Of a DNA stretch of 64,000 nt, positions 62,876-64,000 are shown piece by piece (positions within the stretch are counted from its first letter, which is position 1; each line of letters begins with the position of its first letter). This DNA is from Biomphalaria glabrata (lineage: Eukaryota > Mollusca > Gastropoda > Planorbidae): assembly GCF_947242115.1 (NCBI RefSeq), contig NC_074721.1, forward strand, positions 39,996,754-40,060,753, in the 5' to 3' direction. The notes under the pieces were generated by a model. It saw only the letters and a list, made by a program, of their open reading frames with translations. It was not told the DNA's origin and searched no databases. The translations under genes and the position numbers were made by a program.

Positions 62876-63097
62876 GTAACTGAATTACATTTTTTAAAAA
62901 TTTTGTTTGAAAGAAAACTTTGACAAATGCTTGATCCATATATTCTTAAATCTTAAACATTGACGTTTTACAACCAATTACTGGCACTGGTATATATTTA
63001 ATATCTAATGGGCCATTGCTTGCATTATGCATTACAAGAATAAAAGCTTTTATCAACTTCTAAGTAATATATATTTACATTGTAGGTACTCCATAGG

Positions 63098-63390
63098 AAG
63101 GGCAGTGGCTGAGTAGTAAAGTGCTTGGCTTATGGACTGGGGGGTTGCAAGTTCAAATGCTGATGAAGACTGAGATTTTCAATTTCAGGATCTTTAGTGT
63201 GCCTCTAAACCACTGTAAACCACCACCACTAATGAGTACCTGATATTAGCTGGGGAAAAGTAAAGGCGGTTATTCATTGTGCTGGCCACATAACACCCTT
63301 GTTTACTTTGAGCCATAGAAACAGACAACTTTTACATCATCTGCCCTATAGATGACAAGGTCTAAAAGGGAAACTTTACTTCTTTTTCTA
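63098..63390 (+). mobile_element. SINE-A, full-length
   Basis: Head GGGCAGTGGCTGAGTAGTAA, box B CAAGTTCAAATGC, GAGTACCTGATATTAGCTGG, CATTGTGCTGGCCACATAAC and tail GATGACAAGGTCTAAAAGGG. This is one of the most complete copies. Confidence 0.88.
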
Positions 63391-63574
63391 GATACTGCAT
63401 TAGATACACAATTTTTACATATTATTATATAGATCTTAACATCTTGTAAAATAATTTAGAAAAATTAAAATAATTTTTACACATTGAACAAATTCTATAA
63501 TTTCCATATGAAAAAAAAAATCAATCAGAACAACTATTGTAGATTACTGTTTTGTTACCTTTTTTTTTTTAAAT

Positions 63575-63745
63575 TGCGCACACCTCATGCTATGCAGATT
63601 TAGTGTTCTCTAGTCTGATCTCTTGTGCAGCCGTTGGGGGAGGGGGAATCTGGGAATCTGAGTTTTGTGCTGCCTCTAGGAGTTCAACTTGTGTTGGGAT
63701 TCAAACTAAAGCCCCCTTTATAGGTATCCAGGAATGTTATGAGAC
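63575..63745 (-). mobile_element. Diverged SINE-C
   Basis: GCTATGCAGATTTAG, GGGGGAGGGGGAATCTGGGA, TTTTGTGCTGCCTCTAGGAG, GGGATTCAAACTAAAGCCCC. Same order as SINE-C with low identity. Confidence 0.5.
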
Positions 63746-64000
63746 TCAGCCATGGAGGAGGATTGGTCTGGTTTAAAAATATTCCATTTTTTATTTACAT
63801 CTATTATTCTTTAGTGAGTAACATAATTCCAAATAGATGTTGAAGAACATTTTGTGCTCTGTCTTGTAAGTCTGTATCTATAGGCATTTTAGAATTTTAT
63901 AAACTCTTTATACTTTTGAATAGCCAGAATTTTGAATTTTAGAGATGAAGGGGCAAAAGTGGGGGAGTAACAATATAGTTTACTTTGTTCTATCTCAAAT
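63746..64000. other. Reductase intron, nothing recognised
   Basis: AT-rich sequence up to the window edge. The next reductase exon is expected further right. Confidence 0.5.

Overview
This is an AT-rich eukaryotic window with introns, several tRNA-derived SINE families, many 5'-truncated LINEs, hAT-type MITEs and long minisatellites. Its conserved exons are animal housekeeping and receptor genes. The repeats (a SPIN-like hAT MITE, an RNase H-bearing I/Nimb-like LINE, CR1/Jockey-like LINE tails, a tRNA SINE that recurs about fifteen times) and the protein matches fit a heterobranch gastropod, most likely a freshwater pulmonate snail. That assignment is inference, because no species-specific marker was searched.

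Three host genes can be supported. (1) A complete four-exon cytidine deaminase lies on the minus strand (23581 down to 11559). Its coding sequence of only 420 nt is spread over 12 kb, all splice junctions are GT/AG and phases join cleanly, and the protein of 139 aa carries the CAE and PCGAC zinc/catalytic motifs. (2) A rhodopsin-class GPCR lies on the minus strand (44791 down to 40087). It has two coding exons, 771 aa, and an unusually long third intracellular loop. (3) The 5' part of a glyoxylate/hydroxypyruvate reductase lies on the plus strand (exons at 59610-59825 and 62059-62229) and runs off the right edge. Nothing suggests that the three act in one pathway.

Layout: 1-540 LTR retroelement remnant; 540-11500 repeats, including two SPIN-like MITEs' worth of hAT insertions and LINE pieces; 11559-23581 cytidine deaminase with introns full of LINE, SINE and minisatellite sequence; 23600-40000 intergenic and repeat-dominated, with a 1.3-kb 37-bp minisatellite at 25525-26850 and a hAT transposase relic at 31233-32217; 40087-44791 GPCR; 44857-59000 intergenic, with nested LINE/SINE/MITE clusters, a 29-bp minisatellite (50770-51785) and a fold-back element inside a LINE (49242-49946); 59610-64000 start of the reductase gene.

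Family labels used below are local to this annotation: SINE-A (tRNA-like head with GGCTGAGTGG), SINE-B (head with GCGCTGGACTGTCG), SINE-C (head with TGGTCGAGAGGCC, ATT-rich tail); LINE-J (CR1/Jockey-like, GATAA tail); RTE-like LINEs (several subfamilies ending in a basic or C2H2 tail); RLE LINE (R2/R4-like, CCHC plus RPD...D); LINE-E and LINE-D (recurrent 3' ends only); hAT-S (SPIN-like), hAT-G (GTGGCGTAGCTAGG ends), hAT-P (GGCGGACTGG ends). I found no CRISPR, operon or bacterial feature and no clear new gene system. The most informative material is the transposon biology: target duplications, nested insertions and one insertion at a splice acceptor.
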